64,000 nt of DNA from Aspidiotus rigidus (GCA_035079385.1 JAVHKY010000012.1:5794501-5858500), one strand, 5' to 3'. Numbered from the stretch's first letter, positions 25,801 to 32,763 are shown. Program-made: numbers and translations. The notes: generated from the sequence alone by a model not told the origin.

Positions 25801-26409
25801 TACTGTATTTCAAAATAAATCACAGCCTCCTATCATATGATAGCTTGGTTAATTTAATTTTTTCAAGTCATCCAGCCCTACGCCATATAACTTGATGGTC
25901 GGAATTTTTCTAAGTTTGACTTTCGTTACTACAAAAAAAAAAAAAAAAAAGAGAAGGAAGAGAAAAAAAGAAATTTTTCTCAATACCAAATTCTCTTTTT
26001 CAAATTTTCAATTTGAAATGGGCTACATGAATTGTGCTCGATTAGTGCTGAATTGTGCTTCAGATATTACGTTTTGTGCTCCTGCCTACTCAAGATATCC
26101 ACAAAAGTCTGGTGAGTTTTTCAAACTGTAGAGAACTCCTTTTTTTGTTCCAAGTTTTGAATTACGCGGCTAGCCTGACTTTTGCTCTATTGTTCTGAAG
26201 ATTTTTGACGTTTCCTACTTCCAGCCCTACTCCACAATCGGGGTCAATCTTAATTACCCCCTCCTTTATTACATTAAGAATCTTTATCTGGCCTAATGAA
26301 TTGTGCTACATTTGTGCTGAATTGTGCTGCAAATATTACATTTCGTTCCAAGACCATTTTAAAAATATCGAAAAAAGTCTTGAGGTGAAATTGTAAAACA
26401 GTAAAGACG

Positions 26410-26444
<35 letters not shown>

Positions 26445-29400
26445 GGATTTCTATCTGTCAAAATAAATTGTACTCAGTTTGTCCTGAATTTTACGTTGCG
26501 TACTTTCATCCCATCTCTATAATCAGGGTGAGTTTGAAAGACAGCGGCTCCTCCTTTTGGAATTTTAGACAGAGTACAATTCATGGAGCTCATTTCGAAT
26601 TTAAAATTTGAAAAAGAGGAAGCTGTCGTTTCAGCAGCCCCCAGAGACTTCTTTGAAAAAATCTTGAGGAGAGGGAAAGCACAAAACGTAAAATTTGCGG
26701 CACAATTCATGTAGTCAAAAAAATTTCAAATTTCAAAAAAGGGGGTTGCTGACACTTTGGAAACAGAACCTCATTCCAAAGGAGGGGAGGAAGTACAAAA
26801 CGTAAAATTCGCGGCACAATTCAGCACAAATCGAGTACAATTTACTTTGCCGGATAAAAATCCAAAATTCAAAGACGGACTGCTATTTCACAATCTGAAC
26901 CCCATTTTGGTGGAGAGAAGGAAGAATTTATTTTGCTGTAGACGGCTTGTCTGACAAGGTTTGGCAAGGAACGCTGGAAATCTATACTATGGGACCAATT
27001 TCATTTTGATTGATAATTATAAGACTATCACCTAAATCAAAATTGTTCCAATTTTCCCTCCTACAGCCTGAAAATTGGAATTCTTTTAAGTTCTCATCTA
27101 TTGGATACAACTTGCAGGTCACTATTTTAAGAGGTAATCTATTCTGTACAGGGGAAGGCCAAAAGATGTTACCAGTTAAATGGGAGTTTGCGTTAAATCT
27201 GTCGTAGAGCAAAAACGCGAAACTTTGTATGTATACTTCAAATCTACGAAATTCGCATCTCAATTTTATCTTCAATTTGCGCCAAATACGAAGTTTCTAC
27301 GTCTTCTCTGAGCCGAGGTATGGACGAAAATGTGCCGAAAATGCAACAATTTGCCAGAGTTCCCAAAATAGGGCTTGAAAATGAATTAATTTACAATATT
27401 GAGCTGAATTTCGAACATTCCGATTATCACATTATTACTGTTCCTGAAGTAAAATTTTACGGGGAAAACGCAAAAAATAGTCACAAAATACTGCAAAGCA
27501 CAAAAATGGGTCAATATGAGCCCAAAAAGGGTCAAAATGTCCCGAAGTTGGAAAATCGCTAATTGTATTCAATTCTTCAGTAAAATTTTGCGATGAGTTC
27601 GAAAAAATCACCCGAATCACCTACGAAGGTTCAAAATGGATGTACTGGCCCAAAGAGGGTCAAAATTCCCCTAAAACAAAAAAATTGCGTGATCTTTGAA
27701 AATTCAGTAGAATTCTGAAGTAAAATTTCGTGCTGAGTCCGAAAAAATCACCCAAATCACCTTACGAAGCCTGAAAATGGATGTGGGGCCCAAAGAGGGT
27801 CAAAATTCCCCCAAATGAAAAACTTGCGTAATATTCGAAAATTTTGTAGAATTCTGAAATAAAATCTCGTGCTGAGTCCAAAAAAATCTCACATATCACC
27901 TTACGAAGCCTGAAAATGGATGTACGGTCCCAAAGAGGGTCAAAATTCCCCCAAACAAAAAAATTGCTTCATCATCAAAATTTCGTACAATTTACTAGTG
28001 AAATTTCTTTCCTGCTGAGTCCGGAAAAATAATCCGAACACTCTGATCGGACGCGGAAACCTGGCTAATATCGAACAATGAGTGCAAGAAGACAGAAGAC
28101 GAGTTCGCGGAATTTTTGACCATTTTTTTTTAAACTTAACTTTAGATTTTCCTAGAGAATTGAGTGATGTTTGGAATTCTGAACAATTTTTCGTCTTGGG
28201 GAAATTTTGATCCTTTTTTGCGCCCAATGACCCATTTTGTTGCTTTCCAGAGTTTTTTAATAATTTTTTTCGGACTCTACGCTGAATTTCGCTTGGAAAT
28301 TAAGTAGTTTGGATGTTTGAGCAATTTTTTGCTTTCGGGATTTATTTCTCTTTTTGGAACCATTCACCCCGAGACTAGCCAATTTCTTACTGCGAGTTGA
28401 AAACGGAAGACGACCTTCCTGAAAATTCCTTCTATCCGCTGGCACAACAACAATGATCGCACGCTTACCCGCTTTCATAGATTGTGAGGCACTGTAGCCA
28501 GAGTTGAAAACGGACGACGATCTTCCCTAAGAATTCACTCTGCGGCTGGCACAACGAGAGTGATTGCACTTTTACCCGTTTCCATCGCTAGAGGCACCAT
28601 AGCCAATTTTTCACCGCGAGTTCACAACAGAAGATAAGCTTCTTGATACCAACGCTCTCCATCGCCTGAAACAACGAGAATTTTCGTCCTTCCGCCCACT
28701 ATGATCATATGCGGGCCTTATTCGATTATCACGCGAGCACTTTTTCCCCTCGAACCTTGATTTCACAAGTTGATCGATTAAATTTGAAAGTAGGAGCAAT
28801 TTTCCAACTTCGAGAAATTTTGACCCTCTTTGGGCTCGTACATCCATTTTGAAGCTTTGTAGGATGACTCGGGTGATTTTCTCGGACTCAGTACAAAATT
28901 TTATTTCAGAATCCTACTTACTAAATTTTCGAAGTCACGCAATTTTTTTCATTGGGGGAATTTTGACCCGCTTTGGGCCCTACATCCATTTTCAGGCTTC
29001 GTAAGGTGATTTGGGTGATTTTTTTGGACTCAGCACGAAATTTTACTTCAGAATTCTATACTAGATTTTCGAAGATTACGCAATTTTTTTTATTGGGAGG
29101 AATTTTGACCCTCTTTGGGCCCGTACATCCATTTTGAAGATTCGTAGGGTAGTTTGGGTTGTTTTTTCAGACTCAGCGCGAAATTTTATTTCGGAATTGT
29201 ACAGAATTTCAAAGATCAAGCAATTTTTTAAAACAGAATCATGTTTTCTTTTGATAATTAAACACTTTGGGAACCCCTGCAGCAAAATTTCGGCACATTT
29301 TGATCCATAACTCGGCTCAGAAAAGTCGTAGAAACTTTGTATTTGGCGCAAATTAAAGATAAAATTGAGATGCGAATTTCGTAGATTTGAAGTATACATC

Positions 29401-32400
29401 TAACGTTTCGCGTTTTTGGGCTACGACAAATTGAACGCGAACTCCCATTTAACTGGTAACATCTTTTGGCCTCACCCTGTATATTATCGGAACTCATAAT
29501 GAGTGAGTGAGGTGTAAGTAGAGCACTAATATTGAAAAAGGGTTTTTCAATTGTACAAATCTACTTTATTAGTTGCTTATACAAGAGTACTTCCGGGTGT
29601 TGTCCCACCATCAGTTGTGTCGCAACTGGAGAACAAGGCCTTAACCATGAGTTTTTATAGTATAACACTGTGATCTTATTGGCTATAACAATGCTGTGTT
29701 GTGATTGGTTCACTTCTTAGAGACTTATTCTTACAATAATATGACATTGTGTTCTTATTGGCTAAAACATACTGCTTTGTGACTGGTTCAATCTATTGTT
29801 CTAAATGCTGCGTTTCTATTGACTACCTGGATTCCTGCCGTCTCATTGGTTGGTTCCGTTCTTCTTCTCTCGTCCAATCACCAGGCCGAATAATTTTCCG
29901 CTGTCAAATGTGATTACATTGTTCAAGAGGCAGGCTTTCTTCCTCTTGGCTTTTGCAATCTCCATTTGTTCCCAGAGTTTTCTTCTCTTAGTGCGATTCT
30001 CCACGTGTATGACTTCAAATATTCCCTCTCCATCGTGGTTTTCCTCGTTACAGTGTTTCCCAAACAGTGACTTGCCATCTTCTTTCTCCCTCGACGTTTT
30101 GTGCTCCTTCCTCCTGATCTTAAACTTTCTCCAAGTCTCACCGATATAGATCCCCTCGCACTGTTCACAACTGAGCTTGTACACTCCGCTCAAGCTTTCC
30201 TTGTCCTTTTATTCCGTCTGGTCATTGCTGATTCTCTTCACCATGGGTTGGTTATTCTGGATACCCACATTTACATCGTAGCCATTGAACGCCTTTATCA
30301 CCTTGTTTGTGTACTTTCCTATATATGGTATCGATCCGGAGTACTTTGTCACTATGGCATCCTGGGTTCCTTTCTTTGTTTCCATATTCCCGAAGACTCC
30401 CTCCACGACACATCTGCGGTAGCCGTTGGCTTCTGCGATCTGCTTTACTATCTCGATCTCTTTCCTCTTCTCTTAATTGTTCTTGAGGATAGAAATTGCC
30501 CGATAGCAGTAGTTCTGGATTGCCACTAACTTGTGTCTGGGGTGGTGGTAGGAGTCATTTGGGATGATGGTGTCAGTATGCGTTGGCTTCCTGTAGATTT
30601 TGTATTCTATCCTATTGTTCTCCATTGTGAGTGTAAGGTCCAAATAGTCGATGGTCTCATTGCCTTTTTCCACTGTGAATTTGATGCTCTCATTCACCGC
30701 GTTCATTTCTGAAAGGAATAGATCCACCTGTCTATCAGTGCCTGACCACACAATCAGGATATCATCTACATATCTGGCCCAGTGTTTGATCGAGTTTCTG
30801 AACATGCTGCCCTTCAATATCTTGTTTTCCATATCATTCATGAATATCTCCGCCAGCATTGGTGACAGCGGTGATCCCATCGCAAGTCCCCTTTCCTGAC
30901 TGTAGAACCTATTATCGAAGCGGCAGTAATTCTGGCTCAAGATCTCCTCCACTATGTTGGCATACTTCGACCCATCGGGGTTCCCATGGTATCTGTTGTT
31001 TTTGAGCAGAGTGAGAAGTTCCTCCTTCGGTATGGTACCAAACATATTAGTCACATCAAAGGGTATCAGCTTGTCGTTACTCCTGATTTCCAACTTGTCC
31101 AGTTGCTCAATCAGCTCTCCGTTGTTTCTGATACTTCGTCTGGGTGCAAACTGGTAGTTTTCTTTCAGGAATGTGGCTACAATCTTTGCTATCTTGTAGC
31201 ATGGTGATTGAATGCTGTTGACCAGGGGTCTCATCGGACGGTTCGCTTATACTATAAAAACTCATGGTTAAGGCCTTGTTCTTCAGTTGCGACACAACTG
31301 ATGATGGGATAACACCCGAAAGTACTCTTGTATAAGCAACTAATAAAGTAGATTTTGTACAATTGAAAAACACTTTTTCACTCTGTATAGTTTTTCTTTG
31401 AAAAAATATACCTATATATCTTTTCGCTCACTGTCTGGTAGAAAGGCAGAAATTTGCTAATCTAAAAAGAATTTGTATTGGGGAAAAATTTCTTTTTTTC
31501 TCTTCCTTCTTCTTCTTCTCTCTTTTTTCTTTTTTTGAAATGAAAGTCAGACCTAGAAAAATTCCGACCATCAAGTTATATGGCATAGGGCTGGATGACT
31601 TGAAAAAATTTAATTTACCAAGCTATCATATGATAGCAGGGGACTCCAATTTTGAATTCAATTCTTATAATGCGTTCATAATCAAATTCTGTCCATAGAA
31701 CAGGTTCTCTAAATTTCTTGTTCAACTTCGTTAAGTTCCACTTACCTTATTAGGTTATGTTAGTTTCCACCAGATTGAAAGTCAATATTTCTCCAAGTTC
31801 TTCACATACATATAGCTTGATGGTCGAAAATATTCCAAGTCCAATAGAAAAAAAAATGAAAAAGCGGGGGAGGGTATTTGTGAATATTTCAAGGAAGCAT
31901 TCAGCGAGACAAGAATACAAAATTTGAGAAAGAAAGGGGGCTGTTGTTCGACGAACTTATGACGGAGACAGCACAAAACGTAAAATTTGCGGCACAATTC
32001 AGCACAATTCATTTTGCCACCAAAAATTACAAAATTCAAAAAAGGTGGGGCTGCCATTTCATAAGCCTCCCCCCCCCCAAAGATTTTTTTCAAATATCTT
32101 CAGATTGAGGGAAGCACAAAACATAAATTTGCGGCACATTGCAGCACAAATCGAGCACAATTCATTTTGCCATAAAAATTTAAAATTTCAAAAAGGGGGG
32201 CTATCGTTTCATTAGTCCCCCTAGAGACTTTTTTGTCTATCTTTCGAGGAGGGAAGCGCAAAACATAATTTTTGCAGCACAATTCAACACAAATCGAGCA
32301 CAATCCCAAACTCAAGGATTTGAAAAGAGAGGGGGCGCGGCGGTGAAATGGACCTCGTTTTTTGGGGAGCTTTCAAAATTTAATATCCTCCAAAAAAGTT

Positions 32401-32763
32401 TGCCTAGAATACAATCACGTTCAAGAATATTCGGACTATCTTACAAACTTTTACTTTCTTTTCTTTGGTCTGTTCCTTCGGCTAGCCTACCCGTCTATAT
32501 TAAAACGTCGAGCCGCTCGAGTTCGGTGCATGAGAAGAACATCAAAGTAAATTATATGAAAACTCAATATAACTACACAATCGTAAGCGTGAGAAAAACT
32601 TACTTCCAATATAAATGGCCAGCGCTGCGATCGTTATGACTATGATCAATATTAGAAAAAAAGACAACGCAATAATTGTATTACAGGTTGATCTACTTCC
32701 CAATTCCGACGAATAACAGAAACAGGTTTTCTTGCGCCTTTTTCGATGCTTTTTTCTGCTCAT
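10641..32763 (-). CDS. Type II transmembrane serine protease (SEA-LDLa-SRCR-trypsin), 13 exons, 3' end missing
   Basis: Thirteen minus-strand exons join with consistent splice phases into 1005 codons without a stop. Order: basic cytoplasmic tail (1-26), membrane span (27-52), SEA domain (about 55-173) with a G-S-L-I-I self-cleavage site at 117-118, Ser/Thr/Pro-rich stalk (175-555), LDLa modules (557-660), SRCR-like region (682-799), trypsin domain from Ile809. The zymogen site is RRSR|IVGG; the triad is His849, Asp899, Ser998; Asp992 predicts cleavage after Lys or Arg. It should sit at the cell surface with the protease outside. The layout resembles enteropeptidase, matriptase and corin, but no CUB or Frizzled domain is seen, so I give no symbol. 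Coding ends in phase 0 right after the catalytic serine. The final exon was not found and probably lies left of the window. Introns of 8.9, 4.7 and 3.6 kb are full of mobile elements. Confidence 0.88.
10883..11169 (-). CDS. Protease exon 12: catalytic aspartate region
   Basis: 287 nt, acceptor TTTCCAG, donor GTAAGT, phase 2 to 1. Encodes YWVARLGILRRSS, IFVHPHY and FLNDISLLEM with the catalytic Asp, then VRPICLPNPNSN and TVIGWGQ. All are standard trypsin-fold landmarks in order. Confidence 0.95.
11242..11400 (-). CDS. Protease exon 11: activation site and catalytic histidine
   Basis: 159 nt, acceptor TTTCTAAG, donor GTATGT, phase 2 to 2. Encodes GERRSR|IVGGGSATLGAWPW and then LLSAGHCFN with the catalytic His. 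The tribasic activation site suggests cleavage by a trypsin-like or furin-like enzyme, or self-activation. Confidence 0.95.
11728..11997 (-). other. Open stretch with three degenerate 25-residue repeats, in an intron
   Basis: 89 codons starting ATG. Three repeats: STEVQKRKIADQKK, PIEIQRGKTIDLEK, TKEQQRKIANMKEG, spaced about 25 residues. It lies between protease exons 10 and 11 on the coding strand, but no splice pair or family match supports it as an exon. It may be an old exon or a decayed minisatellite. Confidence 0.25.
12393..13125 (+). mobile_element. Decayed pogo/Tigger-like DNA transposon
   Basis: Inverted ends AGTCGGACCTCAATAAAACG and CTTATCGAGGACCGACT, with repeated ACTCGAA and AAGTCGAA blocks, match pogo-group terminal sequence. 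A 65-codon open stretch at 12,762-12,959 contains THETRSALEVVCRYL-like sequence resembling the C-terminal tail of Tigger transposases. The DDE core is missing. It lies in the SRCR-protease intron. Confidence 0.5.
13490..13850 (+). other. Very AT-rich segment, possible second mitochondrial relic
   Basis: With TGA as Trp, 13,535-13,640 gives a short hydrophobic stretch (STSWFIQLIWSGLTYFVILH) then FNFTKPN, and WKWN occurs near 13,765. This loosely recalls atp8. The match is weak and may be chance in AT-rich DNA. Confidence 0.22.
13853..14062. repeat. 24-bp minisatellite
   Basis: About eight units of AGGTTCTGTTCTTCGGAGTT plus TCCG. The unit length is a multiple of three, which explains the 85-codon repeat frame (EQNLGNSK) on the minus strand. 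Confidence 0.75.
14380..14660 (+). repeat. Degenerate copy of the 45-bp-repeat element in an intron
   Basis: AATAGGGAACCTGTTCTAGG at 14,409, then diverged units (CATGTATAGCTC, CGAGCTATATATGATG, GACTTGGAAG). It lies between exons 10 and 11 of the protease. Confidence 0.5.
15028..15144 (-). CDS. Protease exon 10: SRCR-like region, part 3, and linker to the protease
   Basis: 117 nt, acceptor AATTACAG, donor GTAAGT, phase 2 to 2. Encodes TDCQNKQIVQISCDNLECG, the usual C-terminal cysteine strand of an SRCR domain followed by the cysteine that in this family holds the pro-region to the catalytic domain by a disulfide. Confidence 0.87.
15236..15343 (-). CDS. Protease exon 9: SRCR-like region, part 2
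   Basis: 108 nt, acceptor TTTTCTTAG, donor GTACGT, phase 2 to 2. Encodes FTNLTIIRDDDNEPASVYYK with no cysteines. It is identified by splice phase and position rather than by a strong motif. An NLT and an NNT sequon are present. Confidence 0.78.
15431..15563 (-). CDS. Protease exon 8: SRCR-like region, part 1
   Basis: 133 nt, acceptor TTATTTCAG, donor GTATGT, phase 1 to 2. Encodes GVITVKRAGVWGKLC and GKAVCKTM, matching the start of SRCR domains (G-R-V-E-V-x-x-x-G-x-W-G-T-V-C) and the following V-C strand. It lies 4.7 kb from exon 7; that intron holds the mitochondrial insert and a LINE relic. Confidence 0.85.
16420..16865 (+). pseudogene. cob: Cytochrome b relic, middle part
   Basis: Readable pieces include FITNFIAVIPLIGN (16,600-16,640), the conserved TNL.SAIPYIG region, then LIHLIILHL and SSNPLNLNNNID, matching the LH..GS.NPLG region, and NPLYILKDIL. 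A T-rich expansion at 16,468-16,510 breaks the upstream part. The text stops at A16,865, where the Helitron begins. Confidence 0.82.
16866..17816. mobile_element. Non-autonomous Helitron inserted in the cytochrome b relic
   Basis: Starts TCTAATATATAAAG and ends with a GC-rich hairpin (AGCGGTCAGG..CCAACCGCT) followed by CTAG, placed between host A and T. These are the defining Helitron ends. The 5' region, with GTCCGTCTGTCGTCCTGTCC and TAACTCGAGAACTACTGG, is like known insect Helitron families. 951 bp with no Rep/helicase. Target-site bases A|T are intact and the cytochrome b text resumes directly after. Confidence 0.88.
17817..18243 (+). pseudogene. cob: Cytochrome b relic, C-terminal part
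   Basis: Continues after the Helitron: NNLDNLNQ, then TSNHIELEWYFF (needs TGA=Trp), then LSPIDNELLGLF and SKPSNESYIIIVNQL, matching the conserved P.HI.PEWYF and A.P.E.PYI..GQ regions. It ends near 18,243. Frames shift by small indels. Confidence 0.85.
18290..18720 (-). pseudogene. nad1: nad1 relic
   Basis: On the minus strand, about 18,450-18,535 reads PFDFYESESELISGFNLELG, matching the highly conserved NADH dehydrogenase subunit 1 segment PFDFAEGESELVSGFN. Flanking AT-rich sequence fits but is frameshifted. Confidence 0.82.
18780..19830 (-). pseudogene. Decayed non-LTR reverse transcriptase (I/Jockey-type LINE)
   Basis: Minus-strand pieces in order: SKTKTYSRSLSP, ESNNI/YQYGFRKVRNP (finger region), a region with FGDDF in place of the FADD catalytic motif, LDSIHSLRLRLALGVLRT and CAEAGVPPL (the conserved thumb block of these elements), ending near 18,780 before the RNase H. 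Stops and frame changes throughout. It abuts the mitochondrial relic in the same intron. Confidence 0.72.
20250..20420 (-). CDS. Protease exon 7: third LDLa module
   Basis: 171 nt, acceptor ATTCAACAG, donor GTAATT, phase 1 to 1. Contains a full six-cysteine LDLa module ending KVCDGIRDCPLGDDEKNC, where GDDEKNC replaces the more common GSDEKNC, then a linker with an NRS sequon. Confidence 0.9.
20575..20890. repeat. Dimeric repeat containing TGACGTCAT, in an intron
   Basis: Two roughly 160-bp units in direct order, each with CCACATTCATTTTTCT or CACATTCATTTTTCTATC, TGATGACGTCATTCTAC and GCAAGTGCAGCC.TCAGC.GGAGA. It lies between LDLa exons 6 and 7. Confidence 0.65.
21259..21462 (-). CDS. Protease exon 6: LDL-receptor class A module plus a four-cysteine LDLa-like module
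   Basis: 204 nt, acceptor GTTTTCAG, donor GTAATA, phase 1 to 1. The first module has six cysteines and the calcium-binding pattern CNDGSDEKNC. The second keeps only four cysteines (KICDGIVDCWDFSDENLC) but retains the acidic calcium cage D..D..SDE. A split Glu codon joins it to the next exon as ENLCEWC. Confidence 0.9.
21546..22691 (-). CDS. Protease exon 5: Ser/Thr/Pro-rich stalk
   Basis: 1146 nt open throughout, from acceptor TTTTTTCGCAG to donor GTAAGG. It encodes 381 residues of low-complexity, Thr/Ser/Pro/Val-rich sequence (for example TKVTKKPRTPTVEKTTKTK), with blocks of basic residues. This is a likely mucin-like, O-glycosylated spacer holding the extracellular modules off the membrane. 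A more ordered stretch (about SIIEKYRKQPSNESLLLVLE) lies near the C-terminal end. The reading frame runs 38 codons past the splice site before a stop, but the strong donor and the next exon's phase place the end at 21,546. Confidence 0.85.
22767..22885 (-). CDS. Protease exon 4: SEA domain, C-terminal part
   Basis: 119 nt between acceptor GATTACAG and donor GTAAAG, phase 2 to phase 1. Encodes YVNIEETAKKILYDEI and then SNIRLDPKQIVLR. This is the last helix and strand of a SEA fold, leading into the stalk. Both junction codons (AG|T and A|AG) are intact. Confidence 0.85.
22968..23092 (-). CDS. Protease exon 3: SEA domain core with G-S cleavage site
   Basis: 125 nt between acceptor TTTTCAG and donor GTTTGA, phase 0 to phase 2. 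Encodes IEKVFAKSIL, FKNGSLIIFYRL and LDRRKIP. The G-S followed by hydrophobic residues, before a beta strand, matches the G|SVVV autoproteolysis site of cleaving SEA domains such as MUC1 and matriptase. The donor GTTTGA is weak, but the phases fit both neighbours. Confidence 0.87.
23587..23702 (-). CDS. Protease exon 2: SEA domain, N-terminal part
   Basis: 116 nt between acceptor TTTTTTTCTAG and donor GTGAGT, phase 1 to phase 0. Contains LDGSLRVTYGDYY and TTELYNRTS, the usual start of SEA domains (G-S-[FL]-R-[IV]-T-x-G-x-[FY]). An N-glycosylation sequon (NRTS) is present. The first codon is shared with the signal-anchor exon and becomes ATG, so no exon is required between them across the 8.9 kb intron. 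Confidence 0.87.
25647..25805. mobile_element. Short pogo/Tigger-type MITE
   Basis: 159 bp flanked by TA on both sides. Ends are CAGTAGAAATCGAATATAACG and CGTTATTCATGATTTCTACTG, inverted repeats typical of pogo-group elements, with internal CGATATCG- and CGTTA-rich sequence. Non-coding. Confidence 0.7.
25829..25995. repeat. Left arm of an inverted-repeat pair flanking intron 1 elements
   Basis: CTATCATATGATAGCTTGG..AAGTCATCCAGCCCTA, then AACTTGATGGTCGGAATTTTTC and a purine tract. The reverse complement is found at 31,485-31,643 with few changes. The arms enclose about 5.5 kb, including the foldback and Penelope elements. Confidence 0.65.
25995..26870. repeat. Dispersed repeat with GCACAA-rich units, several inverted copies
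   Basis: Units built on GAATTGTGCT.GATTTGTGCTGAATTGTGC followed by ATTACGTTTTGTGC recur at about 26,020-26,085, 26,295-26,345 and, reversed (GGCACAATTCAGCACAAATCG), at 26,680-26,840. The same units return at 31,970-32,300. The short reading frames here are repeat artefacts. A poly(T) run lies at 26,409-26,438. Confidence 0.6.
27149..29479. mobile_element. Foldback element with long inverted arms and TA target duplication
   Basis: Ends CAGGGGAAGGCC (27,149) and GGCCTCACCCTG (29,479), each next to TA. The outer arms (27,149-27,350 and 29,280-29,479) pair closely (AAAAGATGTTACC..AGTTAAATGGGAGTT). Inside, left (27,560-27,990) and right (28,800-29,230) carry opposite-facing arrays of a roughly 130-bp unit containing GGGTCAAAATTCCCCC. 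No transposase is seen. TA duplication and CAGGG ends suggest a non-autonomous Tc1/mariner-type origin, as inference. It lies in intron 1 of the protease. Confidence 0.75.
29531..29665 (-). repeat. Left terminal repeat of the Penelope element
   Basis: Reverse-complement match to 31,246-31,380, from TTGAAAAA..CAATTGTACAAA through AAGGCCTTAACCATGAG to TTTTTATAGTATAA. It carries the decayed hammerhead. Between it and the endonuclease (29,666-29,842) lie several CCAAT-type pentamers in inverted form (ATTGG), possibly promoter remnants. Confidence 0.85.
29571..29627 (-). ncRNA. Decayed hammerhead ribozyme in the other Penelope terminal repeat
   Basis: The reverse complement matches the intact copy but reads CTGATGG instead of CTGATGA and GGAA instead of GAAA. 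Both changes hit core bases needed for cleavage. The distal helix I (AGTTGC/GCAACT), TTGT and the GTACTC segment are kept. It is in sense orientation to the RT and probably inactive. Confidence 0.7.
29843..30208 (-). pseudogene. GIY-YIG endonuclease domain of the Penelope element
   Basis: Encodes GVYKLSCEQCEGIYIGET with the GVY and YIG strands flanking the C-x2-C pair typical of Penelope endonucleases, then an Arg-rich helix with RRKEH and a later Glu (WEQMEIAK). The catalytic pieces look present, but the frame is broken relative to the RT. This domain nicks target DNA to prime reverse transcription. Confidence 0.88.
30473..31246 (-). pseudogene. Penelope-type reverse transcriptase, N-terminally truncated
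   Basis: About 253 residues are open from MRPLVNSI. Visible RT motifs: LIPFDVTNMFGTIP (motif A, one catalytic Asp), GLAMGSPLSPMLAEIFM (motif B), RYVDDILIV (motif C, the catalytic Asp pair), IDYLDLTL, then YRKPTHTDTIIP, which is characteristic of Penelope RTs. The fingers are missing because the terminal repeat replaces the N-terminus. An out-of-frame stretch downstream (30,209-30,406: IPYIGKYTNKVIKAFNGYDV) is the linker of the same protein, so at least one frameshift separates them. Confidence 0.9.
31246..31380 (+). repeat. Right terminal repeat of the Penelope element
   Basis: Inverted partner of 29,531-29,665, with few differences. It carries the intact hammerhead core. The RT frame is cut off at its inner edge. 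Confidence 0.85.
31285..31341 (+). ncRNA. Hammerhead ribozyme in the Penelope terminal repeat (core intact)
   Basis: All conserved core parts are present in order: CTGATGA (31,298-31,304), helix II GGG/CCC around ATAACA, GAAA (31,318-31,321), a very short helix III made by the palindrome GTAC, then TC with predicted cleavage after C31,327. Helix I forms from ACAA/TTGT, an internal loop, and AGTTGC/GCAACT. This is the type I layout with minimal helix III described for Penelope elements, thought to cleave as dimers. One extra U lies between the core and helix II. Because the repeat is inverted, it is antisense to the RT. Confidence 0.8.
31485..31643. repeat. Right arm of the inverted-repeat pair
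   Basis: Inverted match of 25,829-25,995: a pyrimidine tract, then TTCCGACCATCAAGTT, GGGCTGGATGACTT and CTATCATATGATAG. Confidence 0.65.
31960..32310. repeat. Second cluster of GCACAA-rich repeat units
   Basis: Three degenerate units carrying GCACAAAACGTAAAATTTGC and GGCACAATTCAGCACAA, in the opposite sense to the 26.0-26.4 kb units. This extends the inverted relationship between 25.8-26.8 and 31.5-32.3 kb. Confidence 0.6.
32604..32763 (-). CDS. Protease exon 1 (coding): start codon, cytoplasmic tail and signal anchor
   Basis: The acceptor TTTTTACAG lies directly before the ATG, so the 5' leader must come from another exon. The 25-residue N-terminus is very basic (RKKHRKRRKK), followed by about 26 hydrophobic residues rich in Ile, Leu and Ala, then YIG. 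This is the usual positive-inside signal anchor of a type II membrane protein. The donor is GTAAGT; the exon is 160 nt and ends in phase 1. Confidence 0.88.

Larger units (their letters stand above)
29531..31383 (-). mobile_element. Penelope-like retroelement, 5'-truncated, with inverted terminal repeats
   Basis: On the minus strand, a Penelope-type reverse transcriptase is followed by a GIY-YIG endonuclease, the standard order of endonuclease-bearing Penelope elements. It is bounded by inverted copies of one roughly 135-bp terminal sequence (29,531-29,665 and 31,246-31,380). The RT lacks its N-terminal part and runs straight into the right-hand repeat. The coding region needs frame changes between RT, linker and endonuclease, so this copy is dead. 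Terminal repeats in inverted orientation are known for this superfamily. It lies in intron 1 of the protease gene, antisense-neutral (same strand as the gene). Confidence 0.88.

Noticed and set aside
30101..30529. 142-codon plus-strand frame in the Penelope region
   Set aside because: Antisense shadow of the endonuclease and linker coding sequence.
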